A stretch of 53,283 nt of DNA from positions 1-53,283 of the forward strand of contig MU858279.1 of assembly GCA_033297075.1 (NCBI GenBank), read 5' to 3'. Position 1 is the first letter of the stretch. Each line of letters opens with the position of its first letter. The notes under the pieces are model-generated. The model searched no databases and was not told the DNA's origin. It worked only from the letters and a program-made list of their open reading frames with translations. Positions 1 to 10,868 of the stretch are shown here, one piece after another. The stretch comes from Rhypophila decipiens (Eukaryota > Ascomycota > Sordariomycetes > Sordariales > Naviculisporaceae). Made by a program: the position numbers and the translations under genes.

Positions 1-2531
1 AGTTGTTGATGTTCAAAGTGGGTGGTGGTGGAATGGCGGTGTGGAAAATACCGATTCCAAATGGGGGTGGTTCCATGTGGGGGTCTTGGCGTATAAATAG
101 TGGGCTCAGTTCAGTTCCGCAGCCGCGGTTCTAGCGGGCACTAGGCCCAGGCTGTTACTAGACTGATTTTCTGCTTCCGAGTAGATAGTGTACAATACAG
201 ACCTGATGTGGCCACTGTGGATGGTTGTTGTGCTTCGTGGAGCTGCTTAAAGTACTCCGTAGTGATTCGAGTTTAGTGTCCTTTTTAGCAACGACTGTTT
301 AGGAAAATTCCCCCGTGGCTACCAACTTTAGCCTGTTGCACAGGGCACCGATTATCACGACCAAATCCAACATTCTGTGGTGTAAAAGATAAAATAGGCC
401 GACGTGACAGTCACTTGGACCGGTGTGCGTTAACTGCGTCTCCCTCCTTCGCTACCATTTTGATTTCCCTCCTGCATTCTACCGGTAGTACCCGGCAGTC
501 AGCCATGCGCTTGCAGCTGCATTCAGGCCCGGATTCCGGGTCTCGAGCGCGAAGCGAGAAGCAATTCGACAACTATAACCGGGTTGCGCAGTATAGGCCC
601 TGTCGACTTTGGCTATCATCATTTTGTGACTGTCTTGCGAAGTGCATGCGCGGCATCACTCGATTCAGGGGGTTTCCCAAATGTAGTATAAACAAATCCC
701 AGATTTAACGAGCGGCGTTACCGGCCAAACCTGGACAACGGTATTCGTACGAGGTGCGGAGGAGCTGTCAGCCTGTCCCACCGTTGGAATTGGAAGGAGG
801 CCACAAGGCGGACTGTTGTCTCTTTAAATGACTCCATAGTTCCCCTTTTCGCTGCAGGCAGCCATGTGGAAGTGGAATCAGTGGATGCTTTGTTCATCAT
901 TTTGGGGCTCCAGCGATCCAGCGATCCAGGTGTCCATCGTCCTCTCCTGGCAGGGTAAGTGGGTCACTCCTCAACCTTGGGGCCCCGCAATCGGGGGCGG
1001 TGCGGGGAAACAATTTCAGCAGAGAACTGGCGCCTTGATCCGTCGGCCTTTCATCAATCTTCAGAAGAGAAAGAGAACATCGACGAGTATGACCGGCAGT
1101 CTCGAGGCTCCTCGTGAGAGCAGGTGATGGGTACAGAATGGCGCACGGAACTCAAACATGCCACTATCGACAGTTAACACGTACACACCTTGGAGCCGGT
1201 TGGCGCACGGAGAATTTATTGCCAATATTTCATGCCAAGCCGGAATCATTCCTCACCAACCACCACCAACATCTGCCACTGGACAGCGGGCGAGAGGCAC
1301 AGCACACCCGAAATCCGGCCATCGCTTCACTTCCCGCCGAATTCGATTTCCCGCCTTCCAACCCTCTTTCCTCGGTAATCCAAGGAGCTCTTAAAAATGT
1401 CTGCAAAACGGTTTTCTTCTTGGATACTGGCGGGCAACTGGGAATTTACTGCATCCGAAAAGAATATGCGAGAGTCTCTTCCAGCCCTCACACCGTTCAA
1501 GCCGCAATGGGAGCCCACCTCGCTTACCCCCCTGACTAAGGTACGTAACCAAAACACCGGCGCCAACAGCAGACAGACCTCAACCGTGCCACCTGGCCCA
1601 CCTCGGTGTGCCATCCCTGTTGGGCAAACAAAGACTTGGTGCCAAAAAGCGTTGCTCCTCCACGAGTCCACAGCTAGACGGAGCTGGCCCACTCTCTATC
1701 ATGGATGAGGCATCGAAGCGAGTCAAGTGAAAGGAGCGAGGGCCGTGCCGTGACGCGAGGGTGGGACTATGCGAGATGGCGACACCGGATCAGACGACGC
1801 CCTACTGGGAGATGGAGAAGCAAAGCATTTCCCGCTCAAGACTAGAACTGGCAAGATGCATATGCACAAGAGGGACACTGGCGATGGCTTCACCATGTCT
1901 GCTGTGTCTTGGACTTGCCTTGATGCCGTGATAAATCCACCCTAAACCCAGCGCCACAGACAAATGATGATTTCAGATGAGAGGTACGGTAGCATCCAAT
2001 ATAGCTGCAATACTACCGCGCGTCCCCTCCAATTCATAGCCCTTTGGTGCCGACATGGGGGCTGGAATCTACAATCCAACCCTGGACAGTTTGTTAGATC
2101 GGTACGAATAGTGGCGACTACACCAGGGTCTCTGAGCCAGTAATTGAAAAGGAATGAAGAAGAAGAAAGAGAAGAAATTGTATCTAATATTGTTGTTCTA
2201 CTGTGTTTTGGATAAGAAGTGGATTTGAGGTACTTGAAAGTGGAAAATATATGGGTTTTGTACCGATCTAAGAAACTTTCCAGGGTTGGATTGTACCTTC
2301 TTCGTCGTCACCTCATGGTGCCAACTGCCAAGGGCTCCGCCCTATCAATCTCGAGGGCCAAATTGCGACCCCATCGGGACCAGGTAACCCTTCTCGAGGA
2401 ATGCCATTAAAAGTACCACGGCTTCCCACCCCAGGTCCAGGATAGGTTGTCAACCGAGCATCTCGGTGCTTTGCCTCTCGTCTTCTCACCTTACCCAGAG
2501 CTCGCTTGTGGGATAAACAAAGTCGGAAATT
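1..2531. other. Long intergenic stretch without a supportable gene
   Basis: I see no convincing gene here. Short overlapping open frames exist on both strands (the longest about 140 codons, near 1114-1539), but they show no domain, no signal peptide and no splice structure and they contradict each other. A TATA-like GTATAAATAG lies at about 90-99, and the last few hundred bases should hold the promoter of the downstream carboxylesterase. A small or non-coding transcript cannot be excluded. Confidence 0.5.
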
Positions 2532-4588
2532 ATGGTTGTGCTCAAGAAGCTGTCGGCTCAGCTGGCCACCGGCTTCCTTGCCGTCGGAGCTCTGGCCCTT
2601 CCCAGCCCCCAGACCTCTTCCGAGGACGTCGCTCCGATCCCCGCCGCCGACCCAGAGGACATCGCCAGCAGCTTCGTCGCCGAGCTCATCTCAAATGCCA
2701 CTCAGATCCAAGAGGAGCTGGAGAGCACGGTAGAGAAGCGCAGTCTTCTCGGCGACCTTTTGTGCGACCAGAAGGACGACTTGGTGGTCAATCTCGGATA
2801 TGCAAAGTATCAGGGCGTTGCGAATGCCGCCTCGGGCGTCAACTCGTGGAAAGGGTCAGTGCTTCCTCTCCTCTTTGACCTGACATAACTGACCGACAAC
2901 AGTATCCGATTTGCTGCTGCTCCCACTGGCAATCTGAGATGGCAGCCACCGCGCTCCCCTCCTTTGGTCTTGAACGCTCCCGTCACTCCGGCCAACAGCT
3001 TTGGCCCCATGTGCCCGCAGTCTCTCCCTGCTGTACCCAACGCCCCTTATATCCCAGGAAATGAAGACTGCCTGTTCCTTAACGTCTATGCTCCCGCCAA
3101 TGCTCGCGGCCTCCCCGTCCTCGTCTGGATCCATGGTGGCGGTTATGGCTTCGGAGACGGCACTCAGGACATGACCGAGATCATCAACGCCAACAACAAC
3201 GGCATTGTGGTCGTGTCTATCCAGTATCGTGTATGTATTTCGTCATGTTGCTGGCCCCCCATATCTTGCAGGACTAACATCTCATTTCCTGTTTCTAGCT
3301 CGGTGCCTTTGGCTGGCTTTCGTCGGCCGAGGTCCGCAGAAAGGGCGTCGTCAACGCCGGTCTGCTCGACCAGGCCTTTGCTCTCAAGTGGATCAAGCAG
3401 TACATCTGCCAGTTCGGTGGCGACCCCTTGTCGGTCACCATCTCGGGCGAGTCTGCCGGTGCCGGTTCTGTCATGTATCACGACGTCGCTGTGCAGGGCA
3501 ACCTCGGTTCTCTCCTCTTTGACAAGTCCATCGCCGCCTCCCCGTACCTGCCCTTCCACTACAAATACGACGATGCCGTCCCCACGAGCAAGTACTACGC
3601 TTTCTCTGCCGCCGCCGGCTGCCCCAGCAGCGGCAACGTCTTTGACTGCCTGAAGGCCAAGGACACCAACACTCTGCAGGAGGCCAACTATGCCGTTACC
3701 CAGGCGTCTGCCTACGGCTACTGGGCCTTCTACCCCGTAACCGACAACGCTTACATCTATGACCGCCCCACCCGTTCCCTGGACCTCAAGCGTGTGAACG
3801 GCAGGAAACTGCTCGTCGGCTCCAACGCCAACGAAGGACCCTTGTTCGTGCCCCCGACTATCAAGACCCAGGCCGACCTCTTCGGCTGGCTGCACGTACA
3901 GTTCCCCAACCTCTCCGACGCCCAAATCACCGCCATCCTCGCTGCCAACCCCAACTCGGCCGAGACCGACGCCGACGGTCCAAAGTACGAGACGAACGGT
4001 CTCGGAACCGGCAACAACACTGCCGTCTTTGTATCGCAAGACTCCAACGGCCAGCAACAGCGCGGCAACAATATCCTCGCCGAAGCAACCTTTGTCTGCC
4101 CCGCGTACTGGATGGCTTCGGGCTATACCAATGCCGGCAACGGAAAGGCCGCCTACACGTATCAGTACAGCGTCCCCTTTGCCTGGCACGGCACCGACGT
4201 GGTCGGCTACTTTGGCCCCGCCACCCCGAACCAATCCCCCGAGTTTGTCAAGGCTTTCCGCCAGATCTGGGGCAACTTTGTCAAGACTGGCAACCCCTCC
4301 ATCAGCAACGTCGTTGCCAACGGTGCAAACGCGGCCAGCCCGGGTGCGCCTAATCCGGCTTCGAGCTGGCCTACCTGGACGGATAATGCCAATAACAAAT
4401 TGGTGAACCTGAATACCACTGGTGGAACACCGTATGAGACTGTGATGCAGTGGGGCTCGCCAGTTACCCAGTTCAGTGGCGACGGCATCATGAATGCTTT
4501 TACTGTTGCGAATGCCAACTCTTGGGAGGGAGGCAGAGGTGCCAGGTGTGATGTTTATGAGGGCTTGGCCCCTAGCATCCCTGCCTAA
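2532..4588 (+). CDS. Secreted type-B carboxylesterase/lipase
   Basis: This is an alpha/beta-hydrolase of the carboxylesterase type B family, which cleaves carboxylic esters outside the cell. Three exons are read: 2532-2854, 2903-3230 and 3299-4588, with introns of 48 nt (GTCAGT..CAG) and 68 nt (GTATGT..TAG) that restore one frame of 646 aa. A hydrophobic N-terminus (LATGFLAVGALALPSP) looks like a signal peptide, followed by a linker with a KR site. The family signature EDCLFLNVY, the oxyanion-hole HGGG and the nucleophile elbow GESAGAGS (Ser269) are all present. The acid (Glu in SNANEGP) and the histidine (FAWHGTD) can be placed. N-glycosylation sequons are frequent. The length is a little over the usual 550-600 aa because of the N-terminal extension. 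The substrate cannot be deduced; lipase, cholinesterase-like and feruloyl-type activities all occur in this family. Confidence 0.93.
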
Positions 4589-6058
4589 GTGTGGCATCAT
4601 GTTTGTCGTGTATACTTTTGTATTTGTTCTTTGTGCCCGAGGTCCTACATACAGGAGATAAAGCCTTGACCACACTGACATTATTAGATGTGTTAGTATT
4701 TAATTCAATAATCCATAATGGTTCAGATTTGCGTTCTTTGACTGCTTCCTGCTCATGGTCTTTGATATGTCATCTTGGTACGACCATACTGCGTCTTGAT
4801 CTTGCTATCACCGAAAGTCCGGATCTTAATGCCGAAAGCTGGGCGGCCGATACTAGAAAAGACCAGGATCTTGGCTGTGTCATGTCACAATGTCACAAGA
4901 TCCTTTCTGCCGCGCGGTGTTTTCTAAATGTACGAGTTGACTGATGCTATTGTTGTCAGAATCCTTAACCCTGCTCATCATTCCAGAATGTGATATACGA
5001 ATCTTCAAAGTCCTTCCATGGGAAGGATGAGCAAAAAAGGGGTCAACTGACAAACATTGGTACTTGGAAGGATTCACTATTTGTTCAAGTTTGGCTATGT
5101 ATGTTCAGGGGTACGGACGAAGAGTCGCTTACTAGTCGTCGTCCTGGTCCTATTATTCCGAACCCGAGAGAGCTTTAACCCACTCATGTTCCAAACCTGA
5201 TTATATTCTTTGTTTCGAAGGATGGTAAGTACCTTATGTTTACGTCAGCACCAAATGCCATGGAAGAAAAAGAACTGTTGGTCACTAGCTACAGCTGAGC
5301 CGCACTATGACTGGTCTCGTCGAGGTTCTAGTCCCAATTCAGCTGCCCACAAGGCGAATTCGTCCTAGTGCACAAACTCAGATCCGGGCTGCCGAACGTT
5401 GGGCATCATTTTCCTCGACGCCAGGACCGGTCAGACTCGGCGACATTCACCAACGTACCCGGCATCAGTTGCGTATTCGTCCCAGCCCCTGAAGGCGAGG
5501 ACCTTTTGTGCTACCCCACAGCTTACACTTCACCTTGCTGCGCCGTAGCGCAGTGACAGCTTCGCCCAGGTGCATGTTTCTGAGTTCCTGTTTGACGTTG
5601 GAACCAGGAAAACGGTTTGGCGGTACACGTAATACCACGTGCGGCCCCTAGGAATCCCGCGGTTCTGGTTCGTAACATCTTGGCCTTGTGTGGACAGTGG
5701 TGGTGCCTGGGAAAATACGGATACGGACAGCTAAAGCCGCTTGTCAGCGCCTCACCCCAGGTGAAGGGTCATGGGGCGCGACAAGAAAGAGCGGCGGCAT
5801 GACCGAAGGAGTCAGGTCACACAGGTTTTGCCTTGTCGAGACACCATGACTCCTCCACTGCAGAGCGTCATGGCGTCGACGGATTTGGCCCAAGTGGGAA
5901 TCGAGAATGATCAAGGGAGGTCAAGGTACGGAGACGCTTCCTCTGAGAATATAAAGGGGCCATGATCCTCGTGTCTATCCGTGGAACTGGGTCGGTTGAC
6001 ATCCGAAACCATCTGACTCCTGCCTCGTAGCACTAGGCTGTTCATACTTGCAGCCACC
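4589..6058. other. Intergenic region upstream of the tannase gene
   Basis: No gene is supported. It holds the 3' UTR of the carboxylesterase and the promoter of the tannase gene. Two SYGGRG-type hexamers (the CreA carbon-repression consensus), CCCCAC near 5514 and CCCCAG near 5755, lie upstream of the tannase, but hexamers this short are common by chance. Confidence 0.5.
5950..5956 (+). promoter_or_regulatory. TATA box of the tannase gene
   Basis: TATAAAG lies about 109 nt before the ATG at 6059, a normal distance for a fungal core promoter with a short 5' UTR. The start itself sits in a strong Kozak context (GCCACCATGG). Confidence 0.6.
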
Positions 6059-7777
6059 ATGGCACCTTTGCTCGCTCTTTTACTTAACCTATGGCTGGCG
6101 AACAGCGCCTTTGCCGGTCCGACCATCAAACTGGCACGACAGGCCGGAGCCTGCGACAACACCACACTCTCGACCGTGCTCCCCAGTGGCACCTATATCG
6201 AGAGACTGAACGATCTGCCCAACGGCAATGAGACCTATGGCGATCCCTTTCCCAACTTGGGCTATCCCAATGCCACCTTCATCCCTGCTGTTTGTGCACT
6301 CACCGTCAGAGTGACAGGGCCTGACAACTCCGACTATCGATTTGGCCTTTTTCTGCCGCGCGAGCAGACTTGGAACAGGAACTTCCTGGCTGTTGGAAAC
6401 TACGGCCAAGCGGGCGGTATCAACTGGGCCGACATGGGACCTGGGCTCAAGTACGGCATGGCCACTGTCTCCACCGACACCGGACACAGCTCACCTGGAA
6501 ATGTGCTGGACTGGGCTCTGGAACGAAACCGCGGGGCCCTGCGCGACTGGGGATACCGCGCTGTCAATGGATCTATCCATATCGCCAAGGCCCTCACGAC
6601 AAGATACTACACCCTCACCGGCTCTAACAAGACGTTGGACAAGAGCTACTGGTCTGGCTGCTCTACTGGTGGTCGGCAAGGCCTTAAACAGATCCAGATT
6701 GAGCCAGAGAGCCTCGATGGAGTTCTGATTGGAGCACCAGCCTGGGACACCAAGCGCCTCTTTCCCTGGATTGCCAATATTGCCTCATCCTTTTCCCCCA
6801 TAGGTGGTCCAACCTATCTCGACTTTTCCCAGCTCTTGTTTGTAACTCAATATATCCGCGGTATATGTGATCCCCAGGATAGCCCAGCCGGGATCCCAGA
6901 TGGTGTTGTCAGCTGGCCTGAGGAGTGCAACTTTAATCTCAACGCCATTCGTTGCAACTCGACGGGGCAGACCAATTGTATCACGGATGCTCAGATAGAG
7001 ACTGTGCTCAGCCTACACGCCGACTACGTCATCAATGGCACGACGATATTCCCTGGCGCACCCCCTGGCGCCGAGGTTACCAATCCCTATATCTTTGACC
7101 CTTCCTCTATAACCAACTTTTCTCTCGAGTACTTCAAGTACTTCCTCTACCCAGACGAGGCCAACAGCCCGCTCTGGAGCAACTTCAGTCACTTCCTAGA
7201 CAACGAAGCCGCCATTTTCGGCCATTCGATCGAGGCCAATCCGGGACAAGCCACAGCCGACAACTTTGACCTCAGTGCCTTCAGGAACCGGGGTGGCAAG
7301 GTCATCATGTACCACGGCACAGAGGACAGCACTGTTCCGACGGCGGAGACAGCTCGCTTCTACAGCTCAGTCCTGACCACAACGGCAGGAGGATCAAGTG
7401 CCACCATGGACTCCTTCTTCAAGCTCTTCTATGTTCCCGGCATGGGCCACTGCTTCCCAGACAGCGGCACTGAACAATACGTACCCTGGGACATTGGGGG
7501 TGCCGGTCAGCCAGTCCTGACGCCTCCATTGGCCAGCGTGCCGGGCCACTTCCTTGATCCCCAGTACGACGCCCTTGCCGCCCTGTTCGCCTGGGTCAAT
7601 ACGACAGGCACGCCTGGCGAGAGGAACCCGCATAATATAACGGCCGTTACTTGGAATGCTACGACCTCGGCAGAGAAGAGCAGGCCGCTATGCGCGTTCC
7701 CTAGGAGGGCCGTCTATAACACGACAAGAGCGGGTCCAATCGACCAAGCCACTTCTTGGGATTGTCCCACTGTTTGA
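6059..7777 (+). CDS. Secreted tannase / feruloyl esterase family hydrolase
   Basis: This intronless gene encodes 572 aa of the tannase/feruloyl-esterase family, which releases gallic or hydroxycinnamic acids from tannins and plant cell-wall polysaccharides outside the cell. It starts with a signal peptide (MAPLLALLLNLWLANSAFA). The family's diagnostic CS-D-HC catalytic arrangement is intact: Cys201-Ser202 in GCSTGG, Asp423 in HGTEDSTVP and His464-Cys465 in PGMGHC. The lid region carries many N-glycosylation sequons, as in secreted family members, and the length is typical (520-600 aa). The neighbours are another secreted esterase upstream and a convergent F-box gene downstream. Tannase and feruloyl-esterase activity cannot be separated from sequence alone. 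Confidence 0.95.
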   Translation: MAPLLALLLNLWLANSAFAGPTIKLARQAGACDNTTLSTVLPSGTYIERLNDLPNGNETYGDPFPNLGYPNATFIPAVCALTVRVTGPDNSDYRFGLFLPREQTWNRNFLAVGNYGQAGGINWADMGPGLKYGMATVSTDTGHSSPGNVLDWALERNRGALRDWGYRAVNGSIHIAKALTTRYYTLTGSNKTLDKSYWSGCSTGGRQGLKQIQIEPESLDGVLIGAPAWDTKRLFPWIANIASSFSPIGGPTYLDFSQLLFVTQYIRGICDPQDSPAGIPDGVVSWPEECNFNLNAIRCNSTGQTNCITDAQIETVLSLHADYVINGTTIFPGAPPGAEVTNPYIFDPSSITNFSLEYFKYFLYPDEANSPLWSNFSHFLDNEAAIFGHSIEANPGQATADNFDLSAFRNRGGKVIMYHGTEDSTVPTAETARFYSSVLTTTAGGSSATMDSFFKLFYVPGMGHCFPDSGTEQYVPWDIGGAGQPVLTPPLASVPGHFLDPQYDALAALFAWVNTTGTPGERNPHNITAVTWNATTSAEKSRPLCAFPRRAVYNTTRAGPIDQATSWDCPTV

Positions 7778-8109
7778 ATGTCGGGTCAATAGGAAGACAA
7801 ATTGGCGATTCAGCTTTCCAGGATTTGTTTCTTCACTCTCATAATCTTACTTATTCAGGCTGTATATTATTTCTTTTCTTTGGCATTGCGGCTACCGGCT
7901 GTCGTGGCGGATTAGCGCATTATTTTCACAACGTTGTATGTTCATGAGAAGTTTCCGGTCTTAGAAGCAGATGGATCACTCCAAATATTACCTTCATAAT
8001 TGTAACTTCTTTCCCAAATTAGTTTCCAAGTCCCTACCACAGCATCATAACATCTTGCCGAGTCGCAGCTCAAAACATAGACGTGGTGTGCTTTGACTTG
8101 ACTTATCTC
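7778..8109. other. 3'-3' intergenic gap
   Basis: This short convergent gap is shared by the 3' ends of the tannase and F-box genes. It is T-rich, as expected for 3' UTRs. Nothing else is seen. Confidence 0.6.
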
Positions 8110-10266
8110 CTACCTTCCTTTCTTTGTCTTTCCTTTCTCAGACTTCTTCAACCAAGCCTGAAACTCTTTGCTCTTCCACCCCTTCAAAGAAATCGGGCCT
8201 CTGAATGCAACCTGAAAGTCCAAGTTACCCGTCTCGACATTCCTCCCAGCTCTAGCTGCCTGCTCCAGCTTCCTATTCTCCTCGTTGTTCAGCCGTGGAC
8301 ACCTGACCGTGAATCCGCGCTCGTGCCAAAGCGCGAGCTCACACACAAAGCTCGTGGAATTCTTGGCATCCCAGTACGCCCGATTATTCTCGGTTCCAGT
8401 CCAGTCCTCCAAGATAAACTTGTTTTCATGCCCATGTGTGGCGCCCGCACCAGTGCACAGTTCCAACCGTTCTATGCCCACCACCGCGTCACCGGCCTTC
8501 TTCTTTCTCTGCCGTAGATATCTAAACATGTCTGCCGCAGCTCCCCATGTGAGCACTGGTCTCGGCAGAGTAGCGTCCTCCTGATGATCCTCATTCCCGT
8601 CCTTGAACAAACAAGCCCCCAACTCGAACCAAATCTTGACCCTTCTCAACCTCGGAAACGTGGCCAGAATACTCAACATACTCCACGGCCACTCGTTCCT
8701 CCCCGTCCCGCCCCGATCCATGTCTATTTCCAACTCTTCCAGCATGGGCAGCGAGTCTCGAAAAGTCTCCAGCGTAGTATGATTGACAAACCCGCCGTCA
8801 CAATTCCACTCATTATTCTCCAGAAAATCTCTAACGGCCGTGTTCCTCGACCCCCAAGTAGAGACACGCAGTCTCCGAGCCAATGCCGACAGTCCCCAGC
8901 GCGGATCGTCGGTCCCCGGCTCGGGGTTATGAATCGCCAGCCGTTTCAGTGTCTTGCCATGACGCGTAATACCCTCTGCCTTGTCCCCGCCGAGCCAGAG
9001 GAGGGAGCTGACGCTGATATATTCCAGCTGCTGAGGTGCATTCAGTAAAAAGTGTAACGCAGGTGTTGCTCCGCCGTGGGGGTAGAGGGGATAATTAGCG
9101 GGGTATTCGAAAATTACTTGTCTCAAGTTGGGGATCTGGTCTGGTGAGAGCTGGGACAGATAGTAGGCGAAAGCTGGCTTTCGTTCGTGAAGCTTGGTGA
9201 TGCGAGACCAGTCAAAGGTCGGCCCGGTAGCCCAGTACTCTGGCTCTGGGCAGTTTACGCCATCTGGGTAGCGGACCGAGTTGAGGATGCCAATGTCGGA
9301 TATCCAGTCGTACCAGTCCAAATTGGGTTGCTGGTGGGGGATTCTTCTGTCGGTGCCCCATGGGTAGTTTAGTATGGTCAGGGTTTCGAGGCTGGGGGCG
9401 AGTTGACTGTTGTCGTTGTCGGAGAAACCGAAGCCTGTGTAAAATGGTGAGGGGAGGAAGGGGAAGATGTCGACCGAGAGGTGGCGTAGGTTGGAACATG
9501 AGATGATTAGTCTTCTGGTTGCCTCAGCGAAGGCCCGAGCGGCATATTTGTCCACGTCGGCACTGTACGTGTATTCTACCGAGAGGGACACCAAGTTGGG
9601 GCTGCCTCGGAGCGTGACCATGGTGCGGTACTCGGCTGCCTGACGGTTGAGGACATCTCTAGGCTCGGGAACATTTGGGGCTGATTGGGTCGAGACATGA
9701 AGCCGTATATGCGGCCTGGTTCCGAGGGCTGTCACGAGGTCGTCGGGAATCAGGACCGTTTTCTCCTGTCCTTCGTGCCAGTAGATGTCGGACAGTCCCG
9801 TCATTATGGGGAGCAGCGGCGTGAGATGACCGATGAGGCCATCGGGATCCAGCCGGGAGCGTTGGGATTTTGTCATGGGCGCACGAGGTTTCTTCCTGAA
9901 GGAGGGAGTACCGACAATATAGAGAGTACGGATGGCTGGCAAGAGCGGGCGGTGGGTTTGTAGGTAGTCCAGCTGGCTGTGCCCATTTGAAGCATCCTCA
10001 GCGAGGTGCAAGGTGAGCTCGCGGAACTGGACATAGCGTGCTTGATGGTATAGAGAGGTGCAGACAAGCGCGAGATCGAGGATGGTTTCCTTATCGTCAT
10101 CGTGGATCAAGGTGAGGATTTGGTGCAGGATATCAGCCGAAAGGTCGAGCAGGGAGAGTCTGGTCGGGTCGGGAGGGGCCTGCCGGTCTCGCGGAGGGAC
10201 TAGAATGTTACGGTGCCGGGGTACTGAATCGTCGCCCCGGATCATGTTGGTCAAGGATCGCCACAT
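8110..10266 (-). CDS. F-box-like protein with LRR-like C-terminal region
   Basis: A single-exon gene of 718 aa. The open frame extends upstream, but only without an ATG; the first ATG in frame is at 10266 (MWRSLTNMIRG) and is chosen as start. A second ATG seven codons later is also possible. Residues about 36-77 (LSLLDLSADILHQILTLI, then LALVCTSLYHQAR) fit an F-box, the segment that binds Skp1 in SCF ubiquitin ligases. The rest contains loosely repeated leucine-rich stretches (LRHLSVDIFPFL, LETLTILNYPW, LEELEIDMDR) as in fungal F-box/LRR proteins that recruit substrates. The C-terminus is basic (KKSEKGKTKKGR). The target is unknown. It is convergent with the tannase gene and divergent from the large GTPase gene. 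Confidence 0.75.
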   Translation of the reverse strand: MWRSLTNMIRGDDSVPRHRNILVPPRDRQAPPDPTRLSLLDLSADILHQILTLIHDDDKETILDLALVCTSLYHQARYVQFRELTLHLAEDASNGHSQLDYLQTHRPLLPAIRTLYIVGTPSFRKKPRAPMTKSQRSRLDPDGLIGHLTPLLPIMTGLSDIYWHEGQEKTVLIPDDLVTALGTRPHIRLHVSTQSAPNVPEPRDVLNRQAAEYRTMVTLRGSPNLVSLSVEYTYSADVDKYAARAFAEATRRLIISCSNLRHLSVDIFPFLPSPFYTGFGFSDNDNSQLAPSLETLTILNYPWGTDRRIPHQQPNLDWYDWISDIGILNSVRYPDGVNCPEPEYWATGPTFDWSRITKLHERKPAFAYYLSQLSPDQIPNLRQVIFEYPANYPLYPHGGATPALHFLLNAPQQLEYISVSSLLWLGGDKAEGITRHGKTLKRLAIHNPEPGTDDPRWGLSALARRLRVSTWGSRNTAVRDFLENNEWNCDGGFVNHTTLETFRDSLPMLEELEIDMDRGGTGRNEWPWSMLSILATFPRLRRVKIWFELGACLFKDGNEDHQEDATLPRPVLTWGAAADMFRYLRQRKKKAGDAVVGIERLELCTGAGATHGHENKFILEDWTGTENNRAYWDAKNSTSFVCELALWHERGFTVRCPRLNNEENRKLEQAARAGRNVETGNLDFQVAFRGPISLKGWKSKEFQAWLKKSEKGKTKKGR

Positions 10267-10868
10267 GATCAATAATAGAGGTGAAGTGTACTTTGAGTCG
10301 GTCACGATAACAAGAAGGAAATCGAGGAGGGGAACCAAGGGATGAGGTTCCCCAATGTGCCAACATCATGCAGGCTTGGCGAGGTGTGGCGCATTCATTG
10401 GCCCATAGTTGCTCCGCCGCAGAGGAGACCTCAGGATGCTACCTGGACTCAGGCAGCACCTCCCCTATCCCAGGCCCGCAGTTCCGGCAGTTTGGTACTG
10501 CCGCCCACCGTTATCAGCACGCCAATCAAGCCCCTATCCAGCCCCTGTTATCTCTGATGGCCTGCCACACTCCAAGTGTCACCGAGGTCTGTTGGCCCTC
10601 CGCATGGACCGTGCCATGTTTGTGATTTATGCGCTGGCAATATTAGATAGCCTTGTGTCGACACGACCCTGTCAGGGTTGGCAGCCAGTGTGCTTCTCCA
10701 TCATCTGCTAGAGACTTGGGCGGGAGCTACTGGCTATAATATGGGCTGTGCCTCCCCACCACGGGCCTCAACAGCCAGTGGATATCTATTCTACTACGTT
10801 TAGCAATCCATTATAAGCATCTTCTTCATCAGCTCCTTTTCGCCTCGGATCCCAAACACTCGGACAAA
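10267..10868. other. Divergent promoter region of F-box and GTPase genes
   Basis: No gene is seen. This stretch holds the 5' regions of the F-box gene (left) and the large GTPase gene (right). A pyrimidine-rich stretch (about 10815-10855) precedes the GTPase ATG, as is usual in fungal 5' UTRs. Confidence 0.5.

Noticed and set aside
1114..1692. Overlapping frames of about 100-140 codons on both strands in the left intergenic region
   Set aside because: No domain, signal peptide, splice continuity or coding periodicity that I could see; frames conflict with each other.
3164..4681. A 505-codon minus-strand open frame opposite the carboxylesterase
   Set aside because: It is a shadow of GC-rich codon use on the coding strand; the plus strand has complete catalytic motifs and splice structure.
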